A stretch of 64,000 bases of DNA from an uncultured Clostridia bacterium (GCA_934631025.1 CAKTXR010000005.1:1-64000); one strand, 5' to 3'; positions 34,738 through 43,497 are shown, counted from the stretch's first letter. Program-made: numbers and translations. Notes: a model not told the origin generated them from the sequence alone.

Positions 34738-36066
34738 ATGTTCAAAAAACGCATCGCCCGATGGCCCGCCGCCGTCGCCATGCTCTCCGCGCTGCTGGTC
34801 ATGCTCTCGCTCTACACCGCCGCGCAGGCCGAAAAGCTGAGCGCGCTCTCGGAAAGCGCGGCCGCCGCGTATGAGCGCGCGTTTTACGAAACGGCCGAGC
34901 TGATGAGCGGCATCGAAAACAATCTGGACAAGCTGTTCGTCACCGGCAGCAGCGTCCGCGCGCAGGAGCTGCTGGGCGAAATCAGCCGCGCCGCGACCGC
35001 CGCGCAGAACAACCTCGACGTGCTGCCCGCCTCGCTCGCCGCCATATCGGAATCGCTCAAGTTCGTCAATCAGGCGGGCGATTACGCCGCCGCGCTGGGC
35101 AGCCGCCTGAGCGAGGGCGACAGCATCACCGACAGCGACCGAGAGACGCTTCGGGCGATGCGCGACGCCTGTACGTCCCTAAACGCGCTCATCGACGAGG
35201 TGATCGTCCGGCTCGAGCGCGGCGAGCATCCCCTCAGCGCCGCCGCGGCCGGTTCGCCGCTGCCCGATCTGGGCAACATCGACTTAAGCGACGCTTCTGT
35301 CGACTATCCCGTGCTGCTCTACGACGGCCCGTTCTCCGACGGACGCGGCGAAACCGTGCTGCGCGCGCTCGAGGGACAGCGCGAAATCACCGACGACGAA
35401 GCCAAACAGGCCGCGCGGCGCTTCATCGGCGAGGATCGCGTCAGCGCGCTCTGGCTGACCGGCGATGGCAATGTCCCCGCGCCCTGCTATGAGATGAGCG
35501 CCTATGTGGACGAGGGGCTTGTATCGCTGGCGGTCACAAAGCAGGGCGGCCAGATTCTCTTCATGATGATCGACGCTGCCCCCGCCGAGCCGCTCTTCGA
35601 CGCGTCGCAGCTCGTCGCCGACGCATCGCGCTTCCTGAACGAGCGCGGCTACGGCGAGATGACCGCCAGCTACTGGACGGAATGGGACGGCTTCCTGACG
35701 GTCAATTTCGTGCCGGTGCAGGACGGCGTGCCGCTCTATCCCGATCTCGTGAAGGTCGAATTGTCCATGGAAACCGGCGAGGTGGTTGGGCTTGAGGCGC
35801 TCAACTATCTCACCAATCACGTTCAGCGCGTGCTGGACAGGCCAAAGCTCTCCGAGGTCGAAGCGCGCGAGCGGCTCAATCCGTCGCTCGACGCAGCGGG
35901 CGCGCGGCTGTGCCTGATTCCGCTGGAGCAGACGGAGAAGCTCGCCTATGAGTTCTCCGCGTCGCTCGATGGCACGCATTATCTGGTCTATGTAGACGCG
36001 CTGACCGGCGAGGAGCTGGTGATCTATCGCCTGATCGAGGATGAAAACGGCCAGCTGGCGATGTAG
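34738..36066 (+). CDS. ypeB: Germination protein YpeB
   Basis: Partner that stabilises and localises SleB in the spore. The 442-residue protein has an N-terminal membrane segment (about 10-28), a helical region (FYETAELMSGIENNLDKLFVTGS) typical of YpeB, and C-terminal PepSY repeats (about 215-440, e.g. DEAKQAARRFIGEDRV and SEVEARERLNPSLD). AAGGAGG precedes ATG 34738; the frame is open further upstream but that part overlaps sleB and has no family similarity. 113 nt separate it from sleB. Confidence 0.93.
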   Translation: MFKKRIARWPAAVAMLSALLVMLSLYTAAQAEKLSALSESAAAAYERAFYETAELMSGIENNLDKLFVTGSSVRAQELLGEISRAATAAQNNLDVLPASLAAISESLKFVNQAGDYAAALGSRLSEGDSITDSDRETLRAMRDACTSLNALIDEVIVRLERGEHPLSAAAAGSPLPDLGNIDLSDASVDYPVLLYDGPFSDGRGETVLRALEGQREITDDEAKQAARRFIGEDRVSALWLTGDGNVPAPCYEMSAYVDEGLVSLAVTKQGGQILFMMIDAAPAEPLFDASQLVADASRFLNERGYGEMTASYWTEWDGFLTVNFVPVQDGVPLYPDLVKVELSMETGEVVGLEALNYLTNHVQRVLDRPKLSEVEARERLNPSLDAAGARLCLIPLEQTEKLAYEFSASLDGTHYLVYVDALTGEELVIYRLIEDENGQLAM

Positions 36067-36558
36067 GCGCGGCACGTCCTTCGCCGAGAAGTTCCCTACG
36101 CGGTATAGATGGCCTGTCGACGCATCCTTCAGCACGCTAGAGAATGACCGAGTAAGATTGTCTTTCACGCGGTCGACTCGCGGCGCGGCGTTTCAGCCGA
36201 CATGGATTTCAGCCGCACAGAAATCGCAGGCTTGACAGCTCAGCCTCCGCAGGCCGCGCTGTAAAGCATGCAGAGACCATCAGGCCGCTCAACAGCCTGA
36301 CGGCCTGCAACGCCGATACAGCGGATGCGAACTTTACTCTTACGGAAATCCCCCGTCTCGGCATTGCGGCGCTCGGGACGGGAATTTCGCTTCACCGGCG
36401 CGCACGAACCGGCCGGCGCGCATCCCAATCTCCGAAAACATCCCGCCGGCTGTTTTCAGCGCAAGTCCGCTCCTCCGTCACGATGATCGTCGAGCCGCGC
36501 TTTCACCCCTCCTTTTCGCATCCAGAATGGCCGTTCGAAAACTTTACGCGGCGTTCGA

Positions 36559-36586
36559 TTGCTTTTGGTGCAGAATGTGCTATAAT
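36559..36586 (+). promoter_or_regulatory. Sigma-A promoter of the radical SAM DNA-repair gene
   Basis: TTGCTT (36559-36564), 16-bp spacer, TATAAT (36581-36586). Start point near 36593. Confidence 0.78.
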
Positions 36587-36595
36587 GTAGGTAAT

Positions 36596-36610
36596 CGAAC
36601 AAGAGTTCTT
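36596..36610 (+). promoter_or_regulatory. Candidate LexA (SOS) box
   Basis: CGAACAAGAGTTCTT contains GAAC-N4-GTTC, the core of the Gram-positive LexA/DinR box (CGAAC-N4-GTTC). It begins 10 bases after the -10 element and covers the expected start point, a good position for repression. The two inner bases before GTTC deviate from the strict consensus. Confidence 0.6.
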
Positions 36611-36627
36611 ACATGGAGGAAACCGAC

Positions 36628-37920
36628 ATGGACGTTATGGAAAAGCTGACGATACTGACCGACGCCGCCAAATACGACGTGGCCTGCACATCCAGCGGCG
36701 TAGATCGGCGCGCCGCCAAGGGCACGATGGGCAATTCGATGGCCTGCGGCATCTGCCACAGCTTTTCAGCGGACGGGCGCTGCATATCGCTGCTCAAGGT
36801 GCTCATGAGCAACGCCTGCTGCTATGATTGCGCCTATTGCGTCAACCGGCGCGCCAACGACACGCCGCGCGCCACGTTCACGCCCCGCGAGCTGGCCGAC
36901 CTGACCATCGCCTTTTACCGGCGCAACTACATCGAGGGGCTGTTCCTCAGCTCGGGCATCGTCAAAAACCCCGACTACACCACCGAGCTGATGATCAAAA
37001 CGCTCGCGATCCTGCGCGAGGAATACCGCTTTGGCGGCTACATCCACGCCAAGGGCATCCCCGGCACAGACGAGCGGCTGCTGAGGCGGCTGGGGCAGCT
37101 GGCCGACCGGCTGAGCGTCAACGTCGAGCTGCCATCGCAGAAAAGCCTGAAGCGCCTTGCGCCCGACAAGAGCCGCGAGGACGTGCTGCGCCCGATGGGG
37201 CAGATCGCCGACGGCATCCGGCAGACGCAGAACGAAATGGTGCTCTACCGGCACGCGCCGCGCTTCGCCCCCGCCGGACAGAGCACGCAGATGATCGTCG
37301 GCGCGTCGCCGGAAACCGACCGGCAGATCGTCCGGCTGACCGGCGCGCTCTACAAAAAGTACGCGCTCAAGCGCGTGTTCTTCTCGGCCTATATGCCGGT
37401 GGTGAGCGACAGCCGCCTGCCCGCGCTGACCACGCGCGCGCCGCTTCTGCGCGAGCATCGGCTCTATCAGGCCGACTGGCTGATGCGGTTTTATCACTTC
37501 TCGCCCGACGAAATACTGGACGACGCGCATCCGGACTTTCATCCTCTGATCGATCCAAAATGCTCGTGGGCGATCTATCATCCCGAGTTTTTTCCGGTCG
37601 AGGTCAACCGCGCCGATTATGAGACGCTCCTGCGCGTGCCCGGTATCGGCGTGACCGGCGCAAAGCGCATCATTCAGGCGCGGCGTTCCGGCGCTCTGAC
37701 CGTCGAGGGGCTGCGGCGGCTGGGCGTGGTCATGAAGCGCGCGCAGTATTTCCTGACCGTCGGCGGCAAAATGCCCGTGCGCGTGCGGCTCAATCAGGCT
37801 CAGTTGATCGGCGCGCTCTCGAGCGAACGCGGCATGGCGCTCTCGCCCAACGTGCAGCAGCTCTCCTTCCTCGAGCCGACCGGCGACGACCTGATCAAAT
37901 CGCTCAGAGGACAGATCTGA
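36628..37920 (+). CDS. Putative DNA modification/repair radical SAM protein (TIGR03916-like)
   Basis: Radical SAM enzyme of a family linked by gene neighbourhood to DNA repair; its reaction is unknown. From the start at 36628 (GGAGGA 7 nt upstream) it has 430 residues. It shows the cluster motif CCYDCAYC (Cys64, Cys68, Cys71), a further Cys-rich N-terminal segment (SMACGICHSF), a radical SAM barrel (GLFLSSGIVKNPDYT, GGYIHAKGIPGTD), and a C-terminal helix-hairpin-helix (LRVPGIGVTGAKRIIQARR) that suggests DNA contact. Its usual partner (TIGR03915-like) is the next gene. A LexA-type box covers the promoter. The ATG at 36613 is possible but would place the ribosome site inside the gene. Confidence 0.9.
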   Translation: MDVMEKLTILTDAAKYDVACTSSGVDRRAAKGTMGNSMACGICHSFSADGRCISLLKVLMSNACCYDCAYCVNRRANDTPRATFTPRELADLTIAFYRRNYIEGLFLSSGIVKNPDYTTELMIKTLAILREEYRFGGYIHAKGIPGTDERLLRRLGQLADRLSVNVELPSQKSLKRLAPDKSREDVLRPMGQIADGIRQTQNEMVLYRHAPRFAPAGQSTQMIVGASPETDRQIVRLTGALYKKYALKRVFFSAYMPVVSDSRLPALTTRAPLLREHRLYQADWLMRFYHFSPDEILDDAHPDFHPLIDPKCSWAIYHPEFFPVEVNRADYETLLRVPGIGVTGAKRIIQARRSGALTVEGLRRLGVVMKRAQYFLTVGGKMPVRVRLNQAQLIGALSSERGMALSPNVQQLSFLEPTGDDLIKSLRGQI

Positions 37921-38335
37921 CAGGCGCGCTCATCGCCGCCAGTTCCGCCGAGGAGAAAAATGCACGCGCGGCTCAGAAGGACTGGCCTCATTTCAAGGAA
38001 AGCCGCTCAGGCCGATTCCGTCTGAAAACGACAGGGCACGGAGTTCGCAGCGAATTTTCCCGAGCGCGGCTCCCGAATCACCGAAAGAGACTGTCAAGAA
38101 TCCGCCAGTCCTGAAGCCGGATACGGAAGCCGCGACGATATTAAACTAAATTTCCGTCCGAAGAAATTCAAGATTTTCCCAATGACCAGCCGCTTCGGCG
38201 GCAGAAAAACGAGCCCTTCAGCACGGTCAAGGCGAAGAGCATTGCACACGCGCACGAAAAAATAAGCCGCTGCCCTCGCCGCACTTTCAGAGCCGACGCC
38301 ATCCCTCCCCTACTTTCTTCAAAGGAGCGATCACC
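37921..38335. other. Gap between the radical SAM gene and its partner
   Basis: 415 bases with no gene, terminator or clear promoter that I can support. The partner pair is normally closer, so this spacer is odd. Confidence 0.5.
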
Positions 38336-39148
38336 ATGCGCACCGACATCATCTATCGCTACGACGGCACGTTCGACGGGCTGCTCACCTGCGTGTTCCA
38401 GAGCTACCTGCGCCACGAGCTGCCCGCCGCGCTGCTCACGCCCGACGACGGCCAGACCATGCTCTTCGAAACGCTGTTCATCGAGACCGACCATACTCTG
38501 GCCCGACGCGTCGTCGAGGGACTGACGCGCAAGGTTTCGAGCGAGGCGGTGAACTTCGTCCGCATGGCGCATCTGACCTGTCTCAACAACCGCGACGCGG
38601 CCATACTGCTCTTCTGCCGGCTGGCCATGTCGACCGGCCCGTCCGTCATGAACACGCTGACCGACGCGCGCGTCAACACGCTCTACCGCGCCATCAATTT
38701 CCTCGAACGGGAAGCGCATCACTACATAGGCTTCGTCCGCTTCAGCGACGTGAGCGGCGCGCTGGCCTCAATCATCCGGCCGAAGAACAGCGTGCTGCCG
38801 TTGCTCGATCCGCACTTCTCCGACCGCTTCAACGCCGAGCGCTTCATTATCTACGACGCGACGCACCGCATGGCCCTCATGCACATGCCCGACGTCAGCC
38901 GCATCGTGCCGATGGACGATTTCAAGCTGCCCGCGCTGCGCCCCGAGGAGCTGGAAATCGCCGCGCTCTGGCAGCGCTTTCACGCGACGATCGCCATCGA
39001 GGGCCGCGTGAACCCAAAGCTCCAGCGCTCGCTCCTGCCGCTGCGCCACCGTCCGCTGATGACCGAGTTTTCAAAGTGCGCCGCCGAAGAAGATACGCTG
39101 CCGCCCACGGTCATGCCCATGCCGGCCATCGCGCACCGCGCCGTATAA
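38336..39148 (+). CDS. Radical-SAM-linked probable DNA metabolism protein (TIGR03915-like)
   Basis: A 270-residue protein of the family that accompanies the preceding radical SAM enzyme. In some bacteria the family is fused to a uracil-DNA glycosylase-like domain; no such domain is present here. Recognisable segments are YRYDGTFDGLLTCVFQSY at the N-terminus, and FLEREAHHYIGFVRFSD and HPHFSDRF-like (LDPHFSDRFNAERFIIYDATH) in the middle. AAAGGAG precedes the start. The function is unknown; the pairing and the SOS-like box of the first gene point to DNA damage. Confidence 0.85.
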   Translation: MRTDIIYRYDGTFDGLLTCVFQSYLRHELPAALLTPDDGQTMLFETLFIETDHTLARRVVEGLTRKVSSEAVNFVRMAHLTCLNNRDAAILLFCRLAMSTGPSVMNTLTDARVNTLYRAINFLEREAHHYIGFVRFSDVSGALASIIRPKNSVLPLLDPHFSDRFNAERFIIYDATHRMALMHMPDVSRIVPMDDFKLPALRPEELEIAALWQRFHATIAIEGRVNPKLQRSLLPLRHRPLMTEFSKCAAEEDTLPPTVMPMPAIAHRAV

Positions 39149-39706
39149 TGCGCCCTGCGGCGCAGCAGAGTCGACATACCGCACTGAAAATGAACGCCGC
39201 GCCGCATATTCGTCATAAAAATGCGCGTATTTTCGCCGAAAGCACTGTGGATAACTCGATTTGCGCCGATTTTTAGATATTTTTCCGGATTATCGGCGCG
39301 GCTCGCCGTGATTTCGTACGGCGTTTCGGCGTGCGTTTTACATGAACGTTTTCTTCTCTTTGTGTCTTCATCGAATTATGCCGGCATTCTGCATAGAAGA
39401 GCCGTTTCCCAAAATGGGATGCAATCCGGTGCGGCGGCGATTGGATTTATCTGGCGGGAGAGCCTGCGCAGCACGCTCAAAAGTGCGCTTCAAGGATTCC
39501 GCGGGCGAAATTTCTGCACTCATGGTCTTCGGGAGTTCACGCTCCTTCAGGAAGCGCGGCGGCCGACATCAATGGATTCCAGCGCCGCTGTGAAAAAGCT
39601 GCAAAAACCTGCAGCCTCCCCTGAAACGCGTTTTAATGTTAATTATCGAATTCTGCATTGACTTTTCGCGCGGCGTGATCTATAATATCTTTTGTCGTTA
39701 GGACAT
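39149..39706. other. Gap before tRNA-Arg
   Basis: About 560 bases. A plus-strand frame at 39221-39661 is open but lacks a ribosome site and any family-like pattern, so I do not call it. The end holds the tRNA promoter. Confidence 0.55.
39658..39686 (+). promoter_or_regulatory. Sigma-A promoter of tRNA-Arg
   Basis: TTGACT (39658-39663), 17-bp spacer, TATAAT (39681-39686), 20 bases before the tRNA. Confidence 0.88.
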
Positions 39707-39780
39707 GTGCCTGTAGCTCAGCCGGATAGAGTGCTTGGCTACGAACCAAGAGACCGGGGGTTCGAGTCCCTCCAGGCACG
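39707..39780 (+). tRNA. tRNA-Arg(ACG)
   Basis: 74-nt cloverleaf. Acceptor GTGCCTG pairs with CAGGCAC, discriminator G. The anticodon stem CTTGG/CCAAG encloses loop CTACGAA with anticodon ACG, which after deamination reads CGU, CGC and CGA. The T arm carries GTTCGAGTC. CCA is not encoded. It has its own promoter and terminator. Confidence 0.97.
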
Positions 39781-39785
39781 CTTGC

Positions 39786-39821
39786 AAAGCAGTCGGATCG
39801 TTTGATTCGACTGCTTTTTTT
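39786..39821 (+). terminator. Terminator of tRNA-Arg
   Basis: AAAGCAGTCG/CGACTGCTTT stem with seven T residues, six bases after the tRNA. Confidence 0.92.
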
Positions 39822-39884
39822 GCACTTTTCCGCTCTTTTTATGAGAAACGGGCATAAAACAGCCGATATTCGCACTGATCGCCC

Positions 39885-39913
39885 TTGCCCTGCCGCCCGC
39901 AAGGCTCTATAAT
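39885..39913 (+). promoter_or_regulatory. Promoter of the TIM-barrel/HAD operon
   Basis: TTGCCC (39885-39890), 17-bp spacer, TATAAT (39908-39913), 41 bases before the start codon. Confidence 0.7.
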
Positions 39914-39953
39914 AGACGTGCATGATTGCTTTTCAATCGGGGAGGACACAGGT

Positions 39954-40784
39954 ATGAAAGACTTTTTTCTGGGCTGCAACGGCGATCTGAAGGGTGGCGT
40001 TGGGGAGGGCCTGCGCATGAAGCGCATGGGCGTGGACTTTTTCGAGCTGGCGCACACGCCCTTCACCGATGTGGACGAAGCGCTGACCATCCGCGATACG
40101 CTGCGGAAGTGCGCCATCACACCCTGGTCGGTTCATGGTCGCTATCTGGATCGCGAAAGCTGGCCGACGCTCGAGGGCTTTGAGCACGACGCGCGCATTG
40201 CGAATCTTCTCGGCGCGCATGTCATCGTGACCCATTCGCCCTCCAAGCTCGAAGGCGGCGCGTTCGATTACGACCGCTTTTATGAAGCGGGCAAAATTGC
40301 CGAAAAGTACGAACTGGACATGGCCATCGAAACCTGCCATCTGGGCACCGACATGCCCTATTCCACCACGAGTTATCGCGACCTGATCGAGATCGTCGAT
40401 CACCTGAACATGCCCAACGTCGGCATCAACATCGACACGGGGCACACGCACGTCGGCGACCGGCGCGACGTTGAAACGGTCGTGCGCGAGGTCGGCTTCC
40501 GGCTCAAGACGCTGCACATCCACGACAATTTCGGCGTGCGGGACGATCATCAGCCGGTCGGCCTGGGCCTGATCAACTGGCGGGAGGTGCTGTGCGCGCT
40601 GCGCGAATCGCCCTACTCCGGCCCGCTGATGCTCGAGCTGAGCGGCGGCCATCAGGGACGCGATCTGCTGCGCCAGTTCGGCTACGACACGGGCATGGAG
40701 CAGGAAATCGTCTGGTCGCGCGCCTGGCTCAAGTGGAACTGGGACGAGCTGGACTATGAAGCGCTGCACGGCAAAAATGCCTGA
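39954..40784 (+). CDS. Sugar phosphate isomerase/epimerase family (AP endonuclease-2-like TIM barrel)
   Basis: A 276-residue xylose-isomerase-like TIM-barrel protein. Metal-site segments are recognisable: SVHGRY, THSPSKLEGG, DMAIETCH (Glu ligand), INIDTGHTHVGD (Asp/His), LHIHDNFGVRDDHQPVGLGLINW, and LMLELSGGHQG (Glu). This pattern is typical of epimerases and isomerases acting on sugars, inositols or hydroxypyruvate-type substrates; the actual substrate cannot be told. The start at 39954 has GGGAGG upstream. It is followed 19 nt later by a HAD phosphatase, so the pair may process one sugar phosphate. Confidence 0.85.
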   Translation: MKDFFLGCNGDLKGGVGEGLRMKRMGVDFFELAHTPFTDVDEALTIRDTLRKCAITPWSVHGRYLDRESWPTLEGFEHDARIANLLGAHVIVTHSPSKLEGGAFDYDRFYEAGKIAEKYELDMAIETCHLGTDMPYSTTSYRDLIEIVDHLNMPNVGINIDTGHTHVGDRRDVETVVREVGFRLKTLHIHDNFGVRDDHQPVGLGLINWREVLCALRESPYSGPLMLELSGGHQGRDLLRQFGYDTGMEQEIVWSRAWLKWNWDELDYEALHGKNA

Positions 40785-40803
40785 GCCGAAAGGAGCCGCA
40801 CAA

Positions 40804-41598
40804 ATGATTCGACTGATCGCGTTGGATTTCGACTATACGCTCATCGACTATCAGGACGGTCAAAAGCCGCGCATCGAGCCGGAAGCGCTGGCGCTGCTGA
40901 ACCGGCTGTGCGCGCGCGGCGTTAAGGCGGGCATTGTAACCGGCCGCGTGTTCGACGGCTTTGCGGCGACACTTGCGGACGTGGGCGGCGACTGGCGCGC
41001 GCCGTTTCCGGCCTACATGATCGCGTCGGATTCCTTCATCTATCAAAAAGACGCCGAAGGCCAGTTTTCCGCCGACGAAGCAGGCAACGCCGCCGCCCGG
41101 GCGCGCATCATGGCCGGCGTGCAGGCGCTGCTCCCGCACGTCGAGCCGTGCCTGAAGCATCTTCAGGAAAACGGCGTGCCGATCAGAGCCTGGTCGGTCG
41201 ATTCCGCGCACGGTCTGACGGTCGAAACCGACGCGCCCAAATCCGCCGTGCGCGCCATTGCGCTCTGCGAGGGACTGTTTCCCGGCGGCCAGCTGTCGCG
41301 CAACTATCATCTCTTCCATGTCACGCCTGAGGGCGAGGGCAAGGGCATGACCGTGCTGCGCTATGCCCAGTCGCTGGGCTGTCGCCCCGATGAGGTGCTC
41401 TGCATCGGCGATTCGCTGAACGATTTGACCATGCTGGACGGCCGCTTCGGCTTTCACAGCGGCACGGTGGCCAACGGCGCGCCCGAGGTCAAGGCGGCCG
41501 TGCTGAAAAACGGCGGCGTGGTCTCCGAAAAGCGCGCCTCGCTGGGCAGCGCGGACTGCATCGTGCAGACGCTCGAGCGGATTGGGCAGAGCGTCTGA
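40804..41598 (+). CDS. HAD-superfamily hydrolase, Cof/YidA-type phosphatase
   Basis: A 264-residue type IIB HAD phosphatase. Motif I is LDFDYTL (nucleophile Asp8, acid Asp10), motif II TGR near 42, motif III Lys in EGEGKGMTVLRYAQ, and motif IV GDSLNDLTML. It probably acts on a phosphorylated sugar or cofactor. GAAAGGAG precedes ATG 40804. It forms an operon with the TIM-barrel epimerase. Confidence 0.9.
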   Translation: MIRLIALDFDYTLIDYQDGQKPRIEPEALALLNRLCARGVKAGIVTGRVFDGFAATLADVGGDWRAPFPAYMIASDSFIYQKDAEGQFSADEAGNAAARARIMAGVQALLPHVEPCLKHLQENGVPIRAWSVDSAHGLTVETDAPKSAVRAIALCEGLFPGGQLSRNYHLFHVTPEGEGKGMTVLRYAQSLGCRPDEVLCIGDSLNDLTMLDGRFGFHSGTVANGAPEVKAAVLKNGGVVSEKRASLGSADCIVQTLERIGQSV

Positions 41599-41602
41599 AG
41601 GC

Positions 41603-41631
41603 TTGTCAATCGCCGCGATTTGATATATAAT
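41603..41631 (+). promoter_or_regulatory. Sigma-A promoter of the sigma-like gene
   Basis: TTGTCA (41603-41608), 17-bp spacer, TATAAT (41626-41631). A second TATAAT lies at 41655-41660. Confidence 0.8.
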
Positions 41632-41638
41632 AGAAGCT

Positions 41639-41652
41639 GTGCCCATGGGCAC
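41639..41652. promoter_or_regulatory. 14-bp perfect palindrome at the start point (candidate operator)
   Basis: GTGCCCATGGGCAC is fully self-complementary, begins 7 bases after the -10 element and covers the expected start point. This is a typical position for a repressor. Regulator unknown. Confidence 0.6.
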
Positions 41653-41691
41653 GCTATAATCCATCGCACCCGACCGTGAAAAGGATATTGC

Positions 41692-42396
41692 ATGAGCAGA
41701 GAAGAACGGGACATTCAGAATTTCATCAAGCGAATCCAGCCGTCGATCCGCTATTTTTACCGCGCCGCCTACGCCGTGACCGCCGACCGGCAGATGGCCG
41801 AATATGTGCTGGGCAGCGCGCTGGTCGATTCCTATCTGCGCGGCACCGCGCCGGCGGGGAACCTCGGCTTCCGCGACAGCATACTCGCCGTCATCCGCGA
41901 AAAGGCGCTCGCTCAACTCAAGGCCGAGCCGGGCGAAAACGAATGGGACGGCCTGCTCGCTCATCCGCAGAACAACGACCGTCTGACCGAGCTTGTGCTG
42001 CGCGAGCCGCTCGAAACGCAGCGCATGATCGTGCTGCGCTACGGCTGTGCGCTGACCATCCGCGAAATCGGCACGCTCATGAGCCTTGATCCCGATCAGG
42101 TTCAGGACACGCTGAGCCGCAGCCGGCTGCACATGGAGCGCATCCTGAACAACGAAAAGCTGCCCTCGCATCCATTCGACAAGCTGGCCATGCGCGCCGT
42201 GAGACGGCTGATGAACACTGAATCCGCCGATCAGATCGACGTGTCCTATCTGCTGCACAATTTCGAGATGGAGTTAAGCGGCCGCCACCGCCGCCGCCGC
42301 GTTGTGCTCAAGACGGTGCGCTGGCTGCTCATAACGCTCTTCGCGCTGATCTGCGCGGTCATACTCTGGCTGATCGCCGTGCTGATGGAAATGTAG
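41692..42396 (+). CDS. Sigma-70-like (ECF-type) protein with C-terminal membrane anchor
   Basis: A 234-residue protein. Residues about 10-60 resemble a sigma region 2 helix bundle (FIKRIQPSIRYFYRAAYAV). Residues 100-145 resemble region 4 with a helix-turn-helix (RMIVLRYGCALTIREIGTLM then DQVQDTLSRSRLHMERIL). A linker follows with a basic stretch GRHRRRRVVLK, then one predicted membrane helix (about 206-231, WLLITLFALICAVILWLIAVLM). ECF sigma factors are normally soluble and held by a separate anti-sigma, so the fused anchor is unusual. No partner anti-sigma gene is adjacent. It could be a membrane-tethered regulator released by proteolysis, or a derived non-sigma protein. Confidence 0.65.
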   Translation: MSREERDIQNFIKRIQPSIRYFYRAAYAVTADRQMAEYVLGSALVDSYLRGTAPAGNLGFRDSILAVIREKALAQLKAEPGENEWDGLLAHPQNNDRLTELVLREPLETQRMIVLRYGCALTIREIGTLMSLDPDQVQDTLSRSRLHMERILNNEKLPSHPFDKLAMRAVRRLMNTESADQIDVSYLLHNFEMELSGRHRRRRVVLKTVRWLLITLFALICAVILWLIAVLMEM

Positions 42397-42596
42397 CGCG
42401 GTTTTCTGCGCACGCTTTCACCGATGCACCGCTCAAGCCGCGCAAGGGCATGTGAGGACACAATCGCCCTCTAAAAAGGCATCGAAAAAAAGCCAACGCA
42501 ATCGCTTCGCAGCTTCCCTGCTATTTTCCTGTGAAGCCGCATCTGCATGCAAAAGCGCTCCCTCATCCGCAGATAAGAGAGCGCAAAAACACATAT

Positions 42597-42646
42597 GGAA
42601 CCGCCGCTGGAAGGGCTTGTCTCCCCTCCCGCGGCGGTTCGTTTTT
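42597..42646. terminator. Bidirectional terminator, sigma-like gene / FAH-family gene
   Basis: GAACCGCCGC and GCGGCGGTTC 10-bp stem with a 22-nt loop; GTTTTTC follows on plus, and a GTTTTT run follows after CATAT on minus. Confidence 0.75.
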
Positions 42647-43497
42647 CATTCGCGCGGCCCGATCACCGTGCGCAGCGTGCCGATGTTCTCAATGGACACC
42701 TCCAGCACGTCGCCCGGCTTCAGCCACTGGCGCTGCTCCTCCGGCATGCCGAGAATCACGCCATCCGGCGTGCCGGTGAAAATCAAATCGCCCGGCTCGA
42801 GCGTCATGACGCTCGACACAGAACTCACGATCTCCGCGCAGCTGAAGATCATGTCGCCCGTGCTGGCGTACTGGCGCAGCTGGCCGTTCAGCGCGCAGGC
42901 GATTTCGAGATCCTGAATTTCGTGCATCGCGTCGATGGTCGTGATCCACGGCCCGACCGGCGCGAAGCCGTCCGGCGTTTTGCCCGCCAGCCACTGGCTC
43001 GATCTGTTCTGCCAGTCGCGCGCGGAAAGATCGTTGCCGCAGGTGCAGCCGAACACATAGTCCATCGCCTCGTCTGCGGCGACATGACGCGCGCGCCGGC
43101 CGATCACCATGACCAGCTCGGCTTCATAATCCAGCCGCTCCACGCCGCGCGGAATGGCCACGCTGTCCTTATGCGCCGAGAGCGCCGTGGCGAACTTGCT
43201 GAACAGCACCGGCGCGTCCGGCAGGCTCTGGCCGCACTCCTTCACATGACGGCCATAATTCACGCCCACGCACACGATCTTGCCCGGCCGACTCACAACC
43301 GGCAGAAAATGCGCATCCTCGGGCGCGATGGGCGTTTCCTTCGCCTCGGCCATTTCCAGCGCGCGCGGCAGCTCCTCGATCCGCTCGATCGCGTCCATCA
43401 TCGTGTGGTAGCCCACGCCGCTCAGCGGAATCAGCCCCTCCGCCGTCTTGGCGCACAAAACGGTCTGCCCGCCGCGTTCTATCTGAGCCAGTTTCAT
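42646..43497 (-). CDS. Fumarylacetoacetate hydrolase-family protein
   Basis: FAH-fold metal-dependent hydrolase or decarboxylase acting on a 2-keto acid or acylpyruvate. The 283-residue protein has an N-terminal cap (about 1-65) and the catalytic beta-roll, with VCVGVNYGRHVKE (His catalytic), LDYEAELVMVIG (metal Glu), the GCTCGNDLSARDWQ segment, and LEPGDLIFTGTPDGV near the C-terminus. The exact substrate cannot be told from the sequence; sugar-acid or aromatic breakdown are both possible. It stands alone on the minus strand. Confidence 0.9.
   Translation of the reverse strand: MKLAQIERGGQTVLCAKTAEGLIPLSGVGYHTMMDAIERIEELPRALEMAEAKETPIAPEDAHFLPVVSRPGKIVCVGVNYGRHVKECGQSLPDAPVLFSKFATALSAHKDSVAIPRGVERLDYEAELVMVIGRRARHVAADEAMDYVFGCTCGNDLSARDWQNRSSQWLAGKTPDGFAPVGPWITTIDAMHEIQDLEIACALNGQLRQYASTGDMIFSCAEIVSSVSSVMTLEPGDLIFTGTPDGVILGMPEEQRQWLKPGDVLEVSIENIGTLRTVIGPRE

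Larger units (their letters stand above)
36067..36627. other. Gap upstream of the radical SAM gene
   Basis: About 560 bases after ypeB. The first 490 contain no gene or repeat I can support. The last 70 hold the promoter and the candidate SOS box of the next gene. Confidence 0.6.

Noticed and set aside
39221..39661. 146-codon plus-strand frame before tRNA-Arg
   Set aside because: No ribosome site, no recognisable domain, and the frame ends inside the tRNA promoter region. Might be revisited if conserved in relatives.
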